Assembly (NCBI RefSeq): GCF_000430545.1 | Contig: NZ_AUMF01000008.1 | Location: 186,001-250,000 of the forward strand | Length of the DNA stretch: 64,000 nt | Reading direction: 5' to 3' | Origin: Tenacibaculum ovolyticum DSM 18103 | GTDB taxonomy: Bacteria; Bacteroidota; Bacteroidia; Flavobacteriales; Flavobacteriaceae | In this document: piece after piece, positions 1 to 8,370 of the stretch | How positions within the stretch are numbered: position 1 is the stretch's first letter | Layout of the letters: every line of letters begins with the position of its first letter | Notes under the pieces: model-generated | The model's database searches: none | Told to the model about the DNA's origin: nothing | What the model saw: only the letters and a program-made list of their open reading frames with translations | Translations under genes and position numbers: made by a program

Positions 1-555
1 ATACTCTCCACTTAACTGACGTGCTTCTTCATCGTTAATTGTAACAACATCTACTCGTTTTAATACAGTATGTAAATCCGCTAATGCAATATCCATCCAG
101 AAATTCATAGTATCTAATACCACTAATTTTGGTCGTTCTGTCATTTGATCTAAAACTGATGCTTGCGTTAATGGGTGTAAATTACCTAACATTACTATAG
201 CAGCATCTTTATATTCTTCAGGCACTACTGGCTGAAAATGCTCTAAAACATTTAATTCAGTAATTAAAGTATCACGAGAGTTCATATCATTATGATATTT
301 TCCGCTCCAAAAGAAAGTTTTTCCTTCTTTAACAACTTCAATACCATCAGTATTAATTCCTTTGTTGTTCATCATATCTATATATGACTGAGGGAAATCA
401 CCTCCAACAACAGAAACTACACCTGTTTTTACTCCAAATTGAGAAGCTGCCAAACCAACAAAAGTTCCTGAACCTCCTAATATTTTATCTGTTTTTCCAA
501 AAGGTGTTTCAATAGCATCAAATGCAACTGTACCAACTGCTAATAATTTACTCAT
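1..555 (-). CDS. PfkB-family sugar/nucleoside kinase, C-terminus cut by window edge
   Basis: Read on the minus strand from ATG at 555 to the window edge, this gives 185 residues without a stop, so the 3' part is missing. The N-terminus MSKLLAVGTVAFDAIETPFG followed by GGSGTF at about residues 27-32 is the ribokinase/PfkB substrate-binding entry. The stretch ending VVTINDEEARQLSGEY is the conserved region before the second PfkB signature. Members phosphorylate sugars or nucleosides with ATP; in Bacteroidota this subtype is usually annotated only as a PfkB or adenosine-kinase-like sugar kinase. The catalytic Asp and anion hole lie beyond the window, so substrate cannot be assigned. It is divergent from sufE, and a minus-strand -7 box (611-618) lies about 55 bp upstream. 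Confidence 0.88.
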   Translation of the reverse strand, partial: MSKLLAVGTVAFDAIETPFGKTDKILGGSGTFVGLAASQFGVKTGVVSVVGGDFPQSYIDMMNNKGINTDGIEVVKEGKTFFWSGKYHNDMNSRDTLITELNVLEHFQPVVPEEYKDAAIVMLGNLHPLTQASVLDQMTERPKLVVLDTMNFWMDIALADLHTVLKRVDVVTINDEEARQLSGEY

Positions 556-572
556 TTCTTATTTTTTTACTG

Positions 573-580
573 TAATTTTG
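573..580 (+). promoter_or_regulatory. Promoter -7 box (TAATTTTG) for the sufE operon
   Basis: Exact match to the Bacteroidota -7 consensus TAnnTTTG, 48 bp before the sufE start. It lies between divergent genes and partners the opposite-facing box at 611-618. Confidence 0.5.
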
Positions 581-610
581 CACTTTTAAATAACGTGTCT
601 TTAGACAGCG

Positions 611-618
611 CAAAAATA
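611..618 (-). promoter_or_regulatory. Promoter -7 box (TATTTTTG) for the PfkB kinase gene
   Basis: On the minus strand this reads TATTTTTG, an exact match to TAnnTTTG. It would give a leader of about 50 nt before the ATG at 555. Confidence 0.5.
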
Positions 619-628
619 GTTTTAAAAA

Positions 629-1054
629 ATGACTATCAAAGAAATACAAGAAGAAATTATTGACGAGTTTTCTATGTTTGATGAATGGATGGAGCGTTAT
701 GAATATATAATTGACCTCGGAAAATCATTACCTATTATAAACGACACCTATAAATTAGATGAAAACTTAATTAAAGGATGTCAATCGAAAGTATGGTTAT
801 ACTCTGAGTTAAAAAATGATACTATAGTGTTTACAGCCGATAGTGATGCTATTTTAACAAAAGGAATCGTTGCTTTATTATTAAGAGTATTTTCTAACCA
901 AACTCCTCAAAATATTATAAAAGCTGATACTAATTTTATAGACGAAATTGGATTAAAGGAACATTTAAGTCCAACACGTGCAAACGGCTTAGTATCGATG
1001 GTGAAACAAATAAAAATGTACGCCATTGCACAACAATCAAAATTAACGAATTAA
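629..1054 (+). CDS. sufE: SufE family Fe-S cluster assembly sulfur acceptor
   Basis: The protein has 141 residues, the usual SufE length. The motif GCQSKVWL places the sulfur-accepting cysteine at residue 51, the position known from E. coli SufE. SufE accepts persulfide sulfur from the cysteine desulfurase SufS and passes it to the SufBCD scaffold in the cytoplasm. The family fold continues through ILTKGIVALLLRVFSNQTP and the C-terminal LSPTRANGLVSMVKQIK helix. It is followed 11 bp downstream by a DUF59/MIP18 gene, a pairing typical of suf loci in Bacteroidota. The core sufBCDS genes are not in this window. Confidence 0.93.
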   Translation: MTIKEIQEEIIDEFSMFDEWMERYEYIIDLGKSLPIINDTYKLDENLIKGCQSKVWLYSELKNDTIVFTADSDAILTKGIVALLLRVFSNQTPQNIIKADTNFIDEIGLKEHLSPTRANGLVSMVKQIKMYAIAQQSKLTN

Positions 1055-1065
1055 AGAAGCAGAAA

Positions 1066-1386
1066 ATGACTGATAAGGAATTAGATGATTTAGGAGATAA
1101 AATAGTACGCGTTTTAAAAACAATTTACGATCCAGAAATACCTGTAGATATTTATGAACTGGGATTGATTTACGACGTATTTGTTTCTGAAGAAAACGAT
1201 GCTAAAATATTAATGACCTTAACCTCTCCAAATTGCCCTGTGGCTGAAAGCCTACCTGTTGACATTGAAGAAAAGGTAAAATCATTGGAAGAAATCAACG
1301 CTTGTGAAGTAGAAATCACTTTCGATCCTACATGGACGCAAGATATGATGAGCGAAGAAGCGAAGTTAGAATTAGGAATGCTTTAA
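1066..1386 (+). CDS. MIP18/DUF59 family Fe-S maturation protein (SufT-like)
   Basis: A compact protein of 106 residues with the DUF59 core DPEIPVDIYELGLIYDV at about residues 22-38 and the conserved cysteine in SPNCPVAESL (C57). DUF59 proteins (SufT, PaaD, eukaryotic MIP18) help deliver Fe-S clusters to target proteins. It starts 11 bp after sufE and probably shares its transcript, which supports an Fe-S role over a phenylacetate-oxygenase (PaaD) role, since no paa genes are nearby. A hairpin-forming degenerate repeat follows at 1406-1460. Confidence 0.9.
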   Translation: MTDKELDDLGDKIVRVLKTIYDPEIPVDIYELGLIYDVFVSEENDAKILMTLTSPNCPVAESLPVDIEEKVKSLEEINACEVEITFDPTWTQDMMSEEAKLELGML

Positions 1387-1405
1387 ATAAATTTGTCTTT
1401 TCGAG

Positions 1406-1460
1406 AAAGAACAATAAAGTAATCTATTAAAAAGATTGCTTTACTTTCATCGCAATGACG
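1406..1460. repeat. Intergenic hairpin resembling a dispersed flavobacterial repeat
   Basis: The arms AAAGTAATCT and AGATTGCTTT pair with one G:U wobble around a short AT loop, followed by TCATCGCAATGACG. From memory, similar 'rAtTGC...CGCAATGACG' pieces recur between genes in flavobacterial genomes. Only one copy is seen in this window. Confidence 0.35.
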
Positions 1461-1470
1461 TTTCATACAA

Positions 1471-1980
1471 ATGGCAAAAGAAATTATAAATAGAGTAGCA
1501 AACAGTAAATTAATCACGATAGATCTTGAAGATTACTATCCTCAAGGAAAGCGTGTTGTTTTTGATATTAAAGATTGGCTTTATGAAGAATTAATTCTTC
1601 GTGAAAAAGATTTTAGAGAACAAGTAAAAAATCATGACTGGTCTCAGTATAAAGGTAATTATATTGCTTTAACTTGTTCTTCTGATGCTATTATTCCTTC
1701 TTGGGCTTATTTATTATTAACAGCTCATCTAGCTAGTTTTACTAAAAAAACAATAGTAGGTGGTTTAGAAATGTTAGAAACCGTTCTTTACCAAGAAATA
1801 ATTGCTGATTTAGATCTTTCTAAATATCAAAACGTTCCAGTAATTATTAAAGGGTGTACGAATAAACCTATTCCCCCATCTGCTTATACTTTACTAATTA
1901 GTAAAATTCAGCCTTTAGCAAAGACTATTATGTTTGGAGAGGCTTGCTCTACTGTTCCTTTGTTTAAAAAAAAAGTGTAA
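1471..1980 (+). CDS. DUF2480 family protein
   Basis: The protein has 169 residues and matches the Bacteroidota-specific DUF2480 family in length and pattern: an N-terminal IINRVANSKLITIDLEDYYP, then DIKDWLYEELILREKDFREQ, then two related blocks (CSSDAIIPSWAYLLLTAHL and CTNKPIPPSAYTLLISKIQ) that look like an internal repeat, each with cysteine, proline and a helical segment. The function is unknown; it is probably cytosolic because no signal peptide is visible. It lies downstream of the sufE-DUF59 pair in the same direction, but an 84-bp gap with a hairpin separates them. Confidence 0.8.
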   Translation: MAKEIINRVANSKLITIDLEDYYPQGKRVVFDIKDWLYEELILREKDFREQVKNHDWSQYKGNYIALTCSSDAIIPSWAYLLLTAHLASFTKKTIVGGLEMLETVLYQEIIADLDLSKYQNVPVIIKGCTNKPIPPSAYTLLISKIQPLAKTIMFGEACSTVPLFKKKV

Positions 1981-2062
1981 AAAATTAGTGACTTTTATAA
2001 AATTGAGTTGTCTTATAAAAGGCGTAGATTCGCGCTCTTAAAAAAATTTAAAAATTAATATA

Positions 2063-2977
2063 ATGAAAAAAATAGTTTTAACGTTAGCACTTGTATGCTC
2101 TATTGCTTCTTTAAAAGCACAAACAGTAGAAGAATTAAAGAAAGACCTTGCAACTAAAAATACTGAAATAGGTAAATTACAAGGTGAAGCTAATGCTTTA
2201 CAATCTAAAATTGATGCTTTTCCTGGATGGAAATTTGGTGCTTTTGGTACTATTGGTGCTAATCTTTCAGGATTTAACAACTGGTACTCTAATGCTGTAC
2301 CAAACTCTTCGGCAGGTAACATAGGTATTACAGTTAATGGTTTTGCTAATTTAGATAGAGAAAAATATTTTTGGAGAAACTCTGCTAACGTAAACTTAGG
2401 TTGGGTTAAATTAGATGATAAAGATAACGCTAATGATGACACTGAATTTAAAGGAACTACTGATGTTTTTACAATAACATCTTTATTTGGTTATAAATTG
2501 ACTAAAACTTTAGCTGTTTCTACATTAGCTGAATACAGAACTTCTTTTATCAAGAACTTTAATGACCCAGGTTATTTAGATTTTGGAGTTGGTGCTACTT
2601 GGATACCAATACCTGAATTAGTTGTTGTTGTACATCCTCTAAACTACAATTATGTGTTTAGTAAGTCAGGATCTGAATATACATCTTCTTTAGGTACTAA
2701 AATTGTTGCAGAATACAACAAGAAAATTGGTAACTTTAAATTTAGATCTAATTTATCTACCTTTCAAAGCTACAAATCTTCAGATTTATCAAACGCAACT
2801 TGGATAAACTCTATTGGGTTTAATATATGGAAAGGTATTGGAGTAGGAATTGAATCTGGTTTAAGAGCTAACAAACAAGAAACGTTTAACTCTGCTTTAA
2901 CAAACTTCCCTTCATTAGAAGCAACTCCAGGTAAAGTTCAGTCATACTGGTTAGCTGGTTTAAGCTACGGTTTCTAA
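2063..2977 (+). CDS. DUF3078 domain-containing outer-membrane protein
   Basis: The protein has 304 residues and a clear signal peptide (MKKIVLTLALVCSIASLKA, cleavage before Q). A short coiled coil rich in Lys, Glu and Gln spans about residues 22-50, followed by WKFGAFGTIGANLSGFNNWYSNA, the hallmark of DUF3078. The rest alternates hydrophobic and polar residues and ends in SYWLAGLSYGF with a terminal Phe, as expected of an outer-membrane beta-barrel. Function is unknown. It is monocistronic: 85 bp separate it from DUF2480 and a strong terminator follows at 2999-3040. Confidence 0.85.
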   Translation: MKKIVLTLALVCSIASLKAQTVEELKKDLATKNTEIGKLQGEANALQSKIDAFPGWKFGAFGTIGANLSGFNNWYSNAVPNSSAGNIGITVNGFANLDREKYFWRNSANVNLGWVKLDDKDNANDDTEFKGTTDVFTITSLFGYKLTKTLAVSTLAEYRTSFIKNFNDPGYLDFGVGATWIPIPELVVVVHPLNYNYVFSKSGSEYTSSLGTKIVAEYNKKIGNFKFRSNLSTFQSYKSSDLSNATWINSIGFNIWKGIGVGIESGLRANKQETFNSALTNFPSLEATPGKVQSYWLAGLSYGF

Positions 2978-2998
2978 TTAAAAAACATTAAATATTTT

Positions 2999-3040
2999 AG
3001 AAAACCTCAAGGAATCATATCCTTGAGGTTTTCTTTTTTG
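2999..3040 (+). terminator. Rho-independent terminator after the DUF3078 gene
   Basis: A perfect 15-bp stem (arms 2999-3013 and 3020-3034, loop ATCATA) is followed by a T-run. Confidence 0.9.
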
Positions 3041-3071
3041 CTTACTTTAGCTTAATAAAATTTAAAAAAGA

Positions 3072-4148
3072 ATGACTCTATTAATAATTTATGCAACAGT
3101 ATCAATATTTTTCTCTTTCATATGCTCAATATTAGAAGCTGTATTGCTAAGTGTAACACCTACATTTGTTAATGTTAAAAAGAAAGAAGGAAAACTTTTT
3201 GCGACACAATTAGAAGCATTAAAAAAAGATGTAGACAAACCATTAATTGCGATACTTACTTTAAATACTCTTGCGCACACAGTTGGTGCAATTTTAGTTG
3301 GTACCGAGGCTAAGAAAATATTTAACGATGACGGGTATGGTGTTTTTATCGTATCTGCAATAATGACAATTTTAATCCTAGTCGCTTCAGAAATCATTCC
3401 TAAAACAATAGGGGCTACCTACTGGAAACAATTAGCTAACTTTACCACTAAGGCTTTAAAAGTAATGATTTTCCCTTTAAAATGGACAGGAATCTTATGG
3501 ATACTACAACTAACAACTAAACTTATTGGCGGAAAAGGAGGTCATGGTGAAAGCGTCTTAAGCAGAGAAGATTTTTCTGTTATGACAGATATTGCAGAAC
3601 AAGAAGGTGTATTTCATGAAAATGAAAGTAATGTAATTAGAAACATGCTAAACTTTAAAGATATTCAAGCAAAAGATATTATGACACCTCGTACAGTTAT
3701 TATAACTGCTGATGAGAATATGACGATACAATCATTTTTTGACAATAACAAAGAATTACATTTTTCAAGAATACCTGTTTTCACTGACAAACCAGATAAT
3801 ATAACTGGTTATATATTAAAAGATCAAATGCTATTAGCTTTAATAGATGAAAAAGGAGATGAGCCTTTAAAATCTATTAAAAGAGATATAATTATTGCTA
3901 ATAGAGATTTATCTATCCCTGATTTATTTAATAAACTGGTTAAAAAACGTGAACATTTAGCCTTAGTTGTTGATGAATATGGATCGGTAAGTGGCTTAGT
4001 AACACAAGAAGATGTCATTGAGACTTTACTAGGTTTCGAAATTATGGATGAAAGTGATAGCGTTGCTGATTTACAAAACTTAGCTAAAAAGAATTGGGAG
4101 AAAAAATCTAAAGATATAGATATCATTGATAAATCTGATAAGTCGTAG
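3072..4148 (+). CDS. CNNM/HlyC-CorC family membrane protein with DUF21 and CBS pair
   Basis: The 358 residues divide into an N-terminal DUF21 membrane domain (about residues 1-150, with several hydrophobic helices and ASEIIPKTIGATY) and a CBS pair (about 200-320, with IMTPRTVIITADENMTIQSF and VVDEYGSVSGLVTQEDVIETLLG). Relatives are linked to Mg2+/Co2+ transport. The protein stops soon after the second CBS motif, so it lacks the C-terminal CorC_HlyC domain of longer members. The old label 'hemolysin' is unlikely to describe its role. A terminator follows at 4194-4230. Confidence 0.88.
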   Translation: MTLLIIYATVSIFFSFICSILEAVLLSVTPTFVNVKKKEGKLFATQLEALKKDVDKPLIAILTLNTLAHTVGAILVGTEAKKIFNDDGYGVFIVSAIMTILILVASEIIPKTIGATYWKQLANFTTKALKVMIFPLKWTGILWILQLTTKLIGGKGGHGESVLSREDFSVMTDIAEQEGVFHENESNVIRNMLNFKDIQAKDIMTPRTVIITADENMTIQSFFDNNKELHFSRIPVFTDKPDNITGYILKDQMLLALIDEKGDEPLKSIKRDIIIANRDLSIPDLFNKLVKKREHLALVVDEYGSVSGLVTQEDVIETLLGFEIMDESDSVADLQNLAKKNWEKKSKDIDIIDKSDKS

Positions 4149-4193
4149 TACTTAGCTATTACACTGCTCTCTAACTCAGTTTTACATCATATA

Positions 4194-4230
4194 AAAAGAC
4201 AGTAATCTTATATTACTGTCTTTTGTTTTT
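4194..4230 (+). terminator. Rho-independent terminator after the CNNM-family gene
   Basis: A 13-bp stem (4194-4206 and 4212-4224) with loop CTTAT is followed by TGTTTTTT. The rest of the gap to 4475 is AT-rich with no gene I can support. Confidence 0.85.
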
Positions 4231-4475
4231 TATCTAATTTTATTTTTCAAATAATTTAGCTTACTGTTTTAAGCCTCAAATAAATTGTATTGTTTTTTTG
4301 AACTCAATTAAATATCACTATTCTTAACTAGCTTTTATTGTTGTTGTTTTTAAGTTAAATAGTACTAAGTAGATATTTCCCACACAAACTATTTAAACCC
4401 TCCTTAACAAGCTTTCTTTACGTTCTTAAACTGCGGTTTTCAATTACCTTAAGTAAGGTTATCTAATTCTATTAT

Positions 4476-4514
4476 AAAAATAAAATCTCGAGCAATGCTC
4501 GAGATTTTATTTTT
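4476..4514 (-). terminator. Strong terminator after the first TonB-dependent receptor, likely bidirectional
   Basis: An almost perfect palindrome (4476-4494 and 4496-4514) has the G+C-rich core TCTCGAGCA/TGCTCGAGA flanked by A and T tracts. On the minus strand it directly follows the receptor stop at 4544. Confidence 0.9.
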
Positions 4515-4543
4515 TAAAGTAATACTATTTATTTATTATAATC

Positions 4544-7405
4544 TTAGTTATTAATAACCCAAGATATGTAATATAACTGTCCTATTTGACCAGATCCTGG
4601 CGCTACATAATAATCTTTTCCAAATAAATTTGTTCCTCCAATTTTAATTCTAGATTTCATTGATGGAATTGTGTAATTTAACTGCGCATCTACAACTGTT
4701 CTCGCATCTACATCTCCTTTAACGAAAGTAGATATCCATCTATATTTATCTTGCCATCTAGCATCAATGTTAAATCCAAAATTCTTGAAAAGTTTTTCGT
4801 TCCCAAACTGAAACTTTACAGTATGCTTAGGTGAATTAAAGTTTGGTTCAAAATAACCGAAATCTTTATCTTCAAATTCAAAATCAATAAAATTATAATT
4901 TAAACCTATATCAAAATCTCTAAACATTTTAGTATGTAAACCTAAACCAAAACCGTAAGAATCAACTTGTGATTTAGCATTTGTTACAATATTAAATTCA
5001 CGTAAATTTGTAGTACCATTAGTACCATTGATGGCATCACTAGCAACTTCATCAGCAATAGCCACATCATCTATAATAATTTCATAAAGGTGTTCTGGCT
5101 CTAATTGTTCTGCTGCTGTTAATTTTCTATTCCCATAAGGAAATAATTTACCTGCATTGGGTGTAATGACATCTTGTGTAAAAATAAAATCATTATGTTG
5201 GCTATAAAAAGCATTAAAGTCTATATCTAAATTATTTTTATTATTTAAACGCAAAATACTTCTATACCCTAACTCTAAAGTCTTAACAACTTCCGGAACA
5301 ACTTCTTTGTATTCTGATTTAATCCCTTTACCTTCTGCGTAAAAAGCTTTTGTTAATAATGAGTTATTAATTATATCGTCTCCTGTAACAGTTCTAGTGA
5401 AATTCTCGAATTGTCCTGTTGTATAATTAAAAACAGAATAAGGGCTATTTTCATAGTTTATATTCTTTAAATTATCACCTACAGTTCCCACATTTGTTTT
5501 TATACCTGATTGAGAAAATAAATATTGTTCTTGTAAAGTTGGGTTACGAAAACCTGTTTGATATGAGGCTCTTACTACGTGTTTTCTTTCTTCTCCTAAA
5601 GAATAATTTATTGCAATTCTAGGTGAGTAATTTGCTTTAAAATTTTTAGATTTATCATAACGAATAGATCCAGTAAATTTTAACCTATCATCAAATATTT
5701 TTTTCTGAAATTGAGTATAAAAACCATACTCATATAAATTTATTTTCTCATCCTTATCATTAAAAAGAGTCCCTTTCGAATTTGGATTAAAATCTCTATA
5801 AGAAGCACCTACCTGAATATCAGCCCACTCATTTAACAACGATTTAAAGTTATAATTACCATCTAAATGAGAATAATTACTTCTTTCATAAATAAGAGCC
5901 CCACCTTCAGTTGTTAGCGTGTTTTTAGCTTCATTTAAAGATTCATTAAATCCATTCGATCCTGCTTTTGGTATATTCCTAGCAGCATATAGTCTTGCTT
6001 CCTGTATAGATGTTTTTTCATCGTAATGCTTCAAATAAAAATCTGATGCATATCCACTATTAAAAACCCCTGCTTGATCTAATATAAAATTACCTGTTTT
6101 AGTTAAATCATAACTTTTACCTGAATCATTAGAAGTATAATAACCTCTTATATAAAAATTATCACCTTTTAATTCTAATTTATGTTGGCCTGTAAAATAA
6201 CCTTGCTGTGCCAACCTTGTATCATTTCCTTGAAATAAATTATCTCTTAATGATAACCTTGATGACAATTGAATTTCTAATGATTCATCACCAAATGGGC
6301 GATAATACAGACCTCCTGAAAATCGGACATTCTTAGAAGTAAAATCCTCTCTAAGCAGTTCTCTTTCTGAATAACCTTGTCTTCTTGAAAGTAAATCCCC
6401 TGGTAAACCTAAGTTCAAATAATCTACAAAAGACAAACTATTAAATCCTTCATCACCATAAGTATTAACACCATCATATTCAGAAGTGCTATTCAAGTTA
6501 CCCTCAATTAAATTATTTGAATCAACTTGTTTATTTCTAGTATCATTAGCCGACCATTCTTTAACTTCATAGTACGACATATTAACTTTAGCTGCGAATT
6601 TATCACTAAATTTATATGCCATTCTTATAGCTACATCATAAAAAGGTGAATTACCTGCCACATCTTGACTTGTATACCCTGTTTTAAACATTGTACTAAT
6701 TCCTGTGTAATCAAATGGGTTCTTAGTATTCATCAACATTAAACCATTGTATGCATTAGCTCCATATAATGCAGAGGCAGCTCCTGGTAGTATCTCAACA
6801 CTTTTAATATCTAATTCAGAAACACCAGAAAAATTACCAGTACTATAACTCAATGCTTGAGCAGCAGTATCCATACCATCAATCATTTGTACAAATCTAG
6901 TATTCGTAAAATCTGAAAAACCTCTAGAATTTATAGATTTAAAACCATAACTAACCTCTCTCGAGTCAACACCTTTCAGATTCGTTAATCCATCATAGAA
7001 TGAACTAGATGCTGTTTTTCTTATATCAGCTGCTCCAAATCTCTCAATTGTTACTGGAGATTCAATAATTCTTTCAGGAACCCTAGATGCAGAGATTACT
7101 ATTTGATCTAATAAAAAACTTTCTTTTAAAATTACTTTTACAGATTTTTCTAAATTTGTAATAAGTACTTCTTCATCTTGATAACCAAAGGCAGTAACTT
7201 TTAGAACAGCTGGTAATTCTTTTTTTAATACTAATACAAACTCACCATCTTGGTTAGAGGTTGTTTCTTTACCATTTAAGGTAACTTTAGCATTATAAAA
7301 AGGCTCTAGGTACTCATCATACACTAATCCCTTTATCTCTACTTGTGCATAAGACATTAATGCACATAATGTAAAGACAATCATTAATAATTGTTTCTTG
7401 AACAT
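4544..7405 (-). CDS. TonB-dependent receptor, tandem copy A
   Basis: The 953-residue protein has a signal peptide (MFKKQLLMIVFTLCALMSYA, cleavage before Q), a CarboxypepD_reg-like domain (about 22-95), a TonB plug (about 100-230, with SPVTIERFGAADIRKTASSS, SINSRGFSDF and SALYGANAYNGLMLMNT) and a 22-strand-type barrel. It should import a large ligand across the outer membrane using TonB energy; the ligand cannot be read from sequence. No SusD gene is nearby, so it is not a classical polysaccharide SusC. It is a clear paralog of the receptor at 8371-11058 (shared YDEYLEPF, ASRxPERIIESPVTIER, SFYDGLTNLKG, C-terminal LYYxSWVIN). It lies 33 bp downstream of a TonB-C gene in one operon. Confidence 0.92.
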   Translation of the reverse strand: MFKKQLLMIVFTLCALMSYAQVEIKGLVYDEYLEPFYNAKVTLNGKETTSNQDGEFVLVLKKELPAVLKVTAFGYQDEEVLITNLEKSVKVILKESFLLDQIVISASRVPERIIESPVTIERFGAADIRKTASSSFYDGLTNLKGVDSREVSYGFKSINSRGFSDFTNTRFVQMIDGMDTAAQALSYSTGNFSGVSELDIKSVEILPGAASALYGANAYNGLMLMNTKNPFDYTGISTMFKTGYTSQDVAGNSPFYDVAIRMAYKFSDKFAAKVNMSYYEVKEWSANDTRNKQVDSNNLIEGNLNSTSEYDGVNTYGDEGFNSLSFVDYLNLGLPGDLLSRRQGYSERELLREDFTSKNVRFSGGLYYRPFGDESLEIQLSSRLSLRDNLFQGNDTRLAQQGYFTGQHKLELKGDNFYIRGYYTSNDSGKSYDLTKTGNFILDQAGVFNSGYASDFYLKHYDEKTSIQEARLYAARNIPKAGSNGFNESLNEAKNTLTTEGGALIYERSNYSHLDGNYNFKSLLNEWADIQVGASYRDFNPNSKGTLFNDKDEKINLYEYGFYTQFQKKIFDDRLKFTGSIRYDKSKNFKANYSPRIAINYSLGEERKHVVRASYQTGFRNPTLQEQYLFSQSGIKTNVGTVGDNLKNINYENSPYSVFNYTTGQFENFTRTVTGDDIINNSLLTKAFYAEGKGIKSEYKEVVPEVVKTLELGYRSILRLNNKNNLDIDFNAFYSQHNDFIFTQDVITPNAGKLFPYGNRKLTAAEQLEPEHLYEIIIDDVAIADEVASDAINGTNGTTNLREFNIVTNAKSQVDSYGFGLGLHTKMFRDFDIGLNYNFIDFEFEDKDFGYFEPNFNSPKHTVKFQFGNEKLFKNFGFNIDARWQDKYRWISTFVKGDVDARTVVDAQLNYTIPSMKSRIKIGGTNLFGKDYYVAPGSGQIGQLYYISWVINN

Positions 7406-7438
7406 TTTAAAAAATTTTACTATTATATAATTATGAAA

Positions 7439-8245
7439 TTATTCTTCTAAAGAGAAATTTATTGGAAAACCATATTTTGTAGATGTAGGCTTTCCATTAA
7501 TTTTGGCAGGCTTAAATCTTGGTAACTTTGATACTACACGTACCGCTTCCTCATTTAATATTTCTGCATCATCTGGGCCTAATGTTTTAATGTTTTTAAC
7601 ATATCCATCTTTGTCTATAATAAAACGTACCCAAACCTCACCTTCTAAATGAGATCTTACAGCCTCTGATGGATAATTAAAGTGTTTAGATATATGATTT
7701 ATCATTTCGTTATTAAAACAATCTGACCTTTCATTTTTCTTTACTCTTTCACACCCTTTAAAAGTAGGTATTCTATCTACGAATGTAAACCTTAAAGCTT
7801 TACTAACCTCTTCTTTTGAAAGCTTCTCTTTTAATCTTTCAATACTACTTTTTGCTTTAGTTTCCTTTAAAGCAATTACAGGTTTTAAATCAGGTGTATC
7901 TTCTTTTACAGATGAAGAACCTATTTGTGATGTACTTAGACCATCAACTGGAGCTGTTGCGGTTTTTATAGATGATTTATCTACGCTTGAAGCACTTAAG
8001 CTATTTGCTGAAGCTGTTGCTTTTCTTTTCAACACTCTTCTTCTAGCAGATACTCTAACTCTAATTTGACGTGACTTTTTGTCTTTCGAATTTTTTAATG
8101 GGGTAATTGCACATTTTGTAATACTGTTTAAATCAACTTCAGAACTTTCATCTGGCGATTCACAAACTTCTTGCGAAGAAACAGTACATATACTAAAAAC
8201 AAACAACACAAAAAACAATAAACTTCTCATAACTAAGGGTTTCAT
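7439..8245 (-). CDS. Secreted TonB C-terminal domain protein, copy A
   Basis: The 268-residue protein has a cleavable-looking signal peptide (residues 1-25, ending TVSSQ) and then a short block EVCESPDES...DLNSITKC. A basic Ser/Ala-rich linker follows (about 50-145), then a second cysteine pair (FKGCERV...SDCFN) and a TonB_C domain (about 185-268, with YPSEAVRSHLEGEVWVRFII, LNEEAVRVVSKLPRFKPAKI and KYGFPINFSLEE). TonB_C domains contact the TonB box of receptors, but the proline-rich spacer and obvious inner-membrane anchor of true TonB are absent. It starts the operon with receptor A. ATG at 8245 is used; MRSLLFF five codons later is an alternative start. Confidence 0.85.
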   Translation of the reverse strand: MKPLVMRSLLFFVLFVFSICTVSSQEVCESPDESSEVDLNSITKCAITPLKNSKDKKSRQIRVRVSARRRVLKRKATASANSLSASSVDKSSIKTATAPVDGLSTSQIGSSSVKEDTPDLKPVIALKETKAKSSIERLKEKLSKEEVSKALRFTFVDRIPTFKGCERVKKNERSDCFNNEMINHISKHFNYPSEAVRSHLEGEVWVRFIIDKDGYVKNIKTLGPDDAEILNEEAVRVVSKLPRFKPAKINGKPTSTKYGFPINFSLEE

Positions 8246-8285
8246 TTAAATAAATTTATTTAACAAATACTTTCTTAGGGGGGTG

Positions 8286-8293
8286 CAAAGGTA
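8286..8293 (-). promoter_or_regulatory. Promoter -7 box (TACCTTTG) for TonB-C/receptor cassette A
   Basis: On the minus strand this is TACCTTTG, an exact TAnnTTTG match. It would give a leader of about 35 nt that begins with a run of C residues (plus-strand G-run 8278-8283). Confidence 0.55.
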
Positions 8294-8314
8294 CTTACAA
8301 AAAACATAAGTTAC

Positions 8315-8355
8315 AAAAAAAAGAGGAATGAATTAAATTCATTCCTCTTTTTTTT
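8315..8355 (-). terminator. Terminator after TonB-dependent receptor copy B
   Basis: Arms GAGGAATGAATT (8323-8334) and its complement (8336-8347) are flanked by A8 and T8 tracts. It separates the two TonB-C/receptor cassettes and may also act on plus-strand transcripts. Confidence 0.85.
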
Positions 8356-8370
8356 GTAAAAAACTTATTT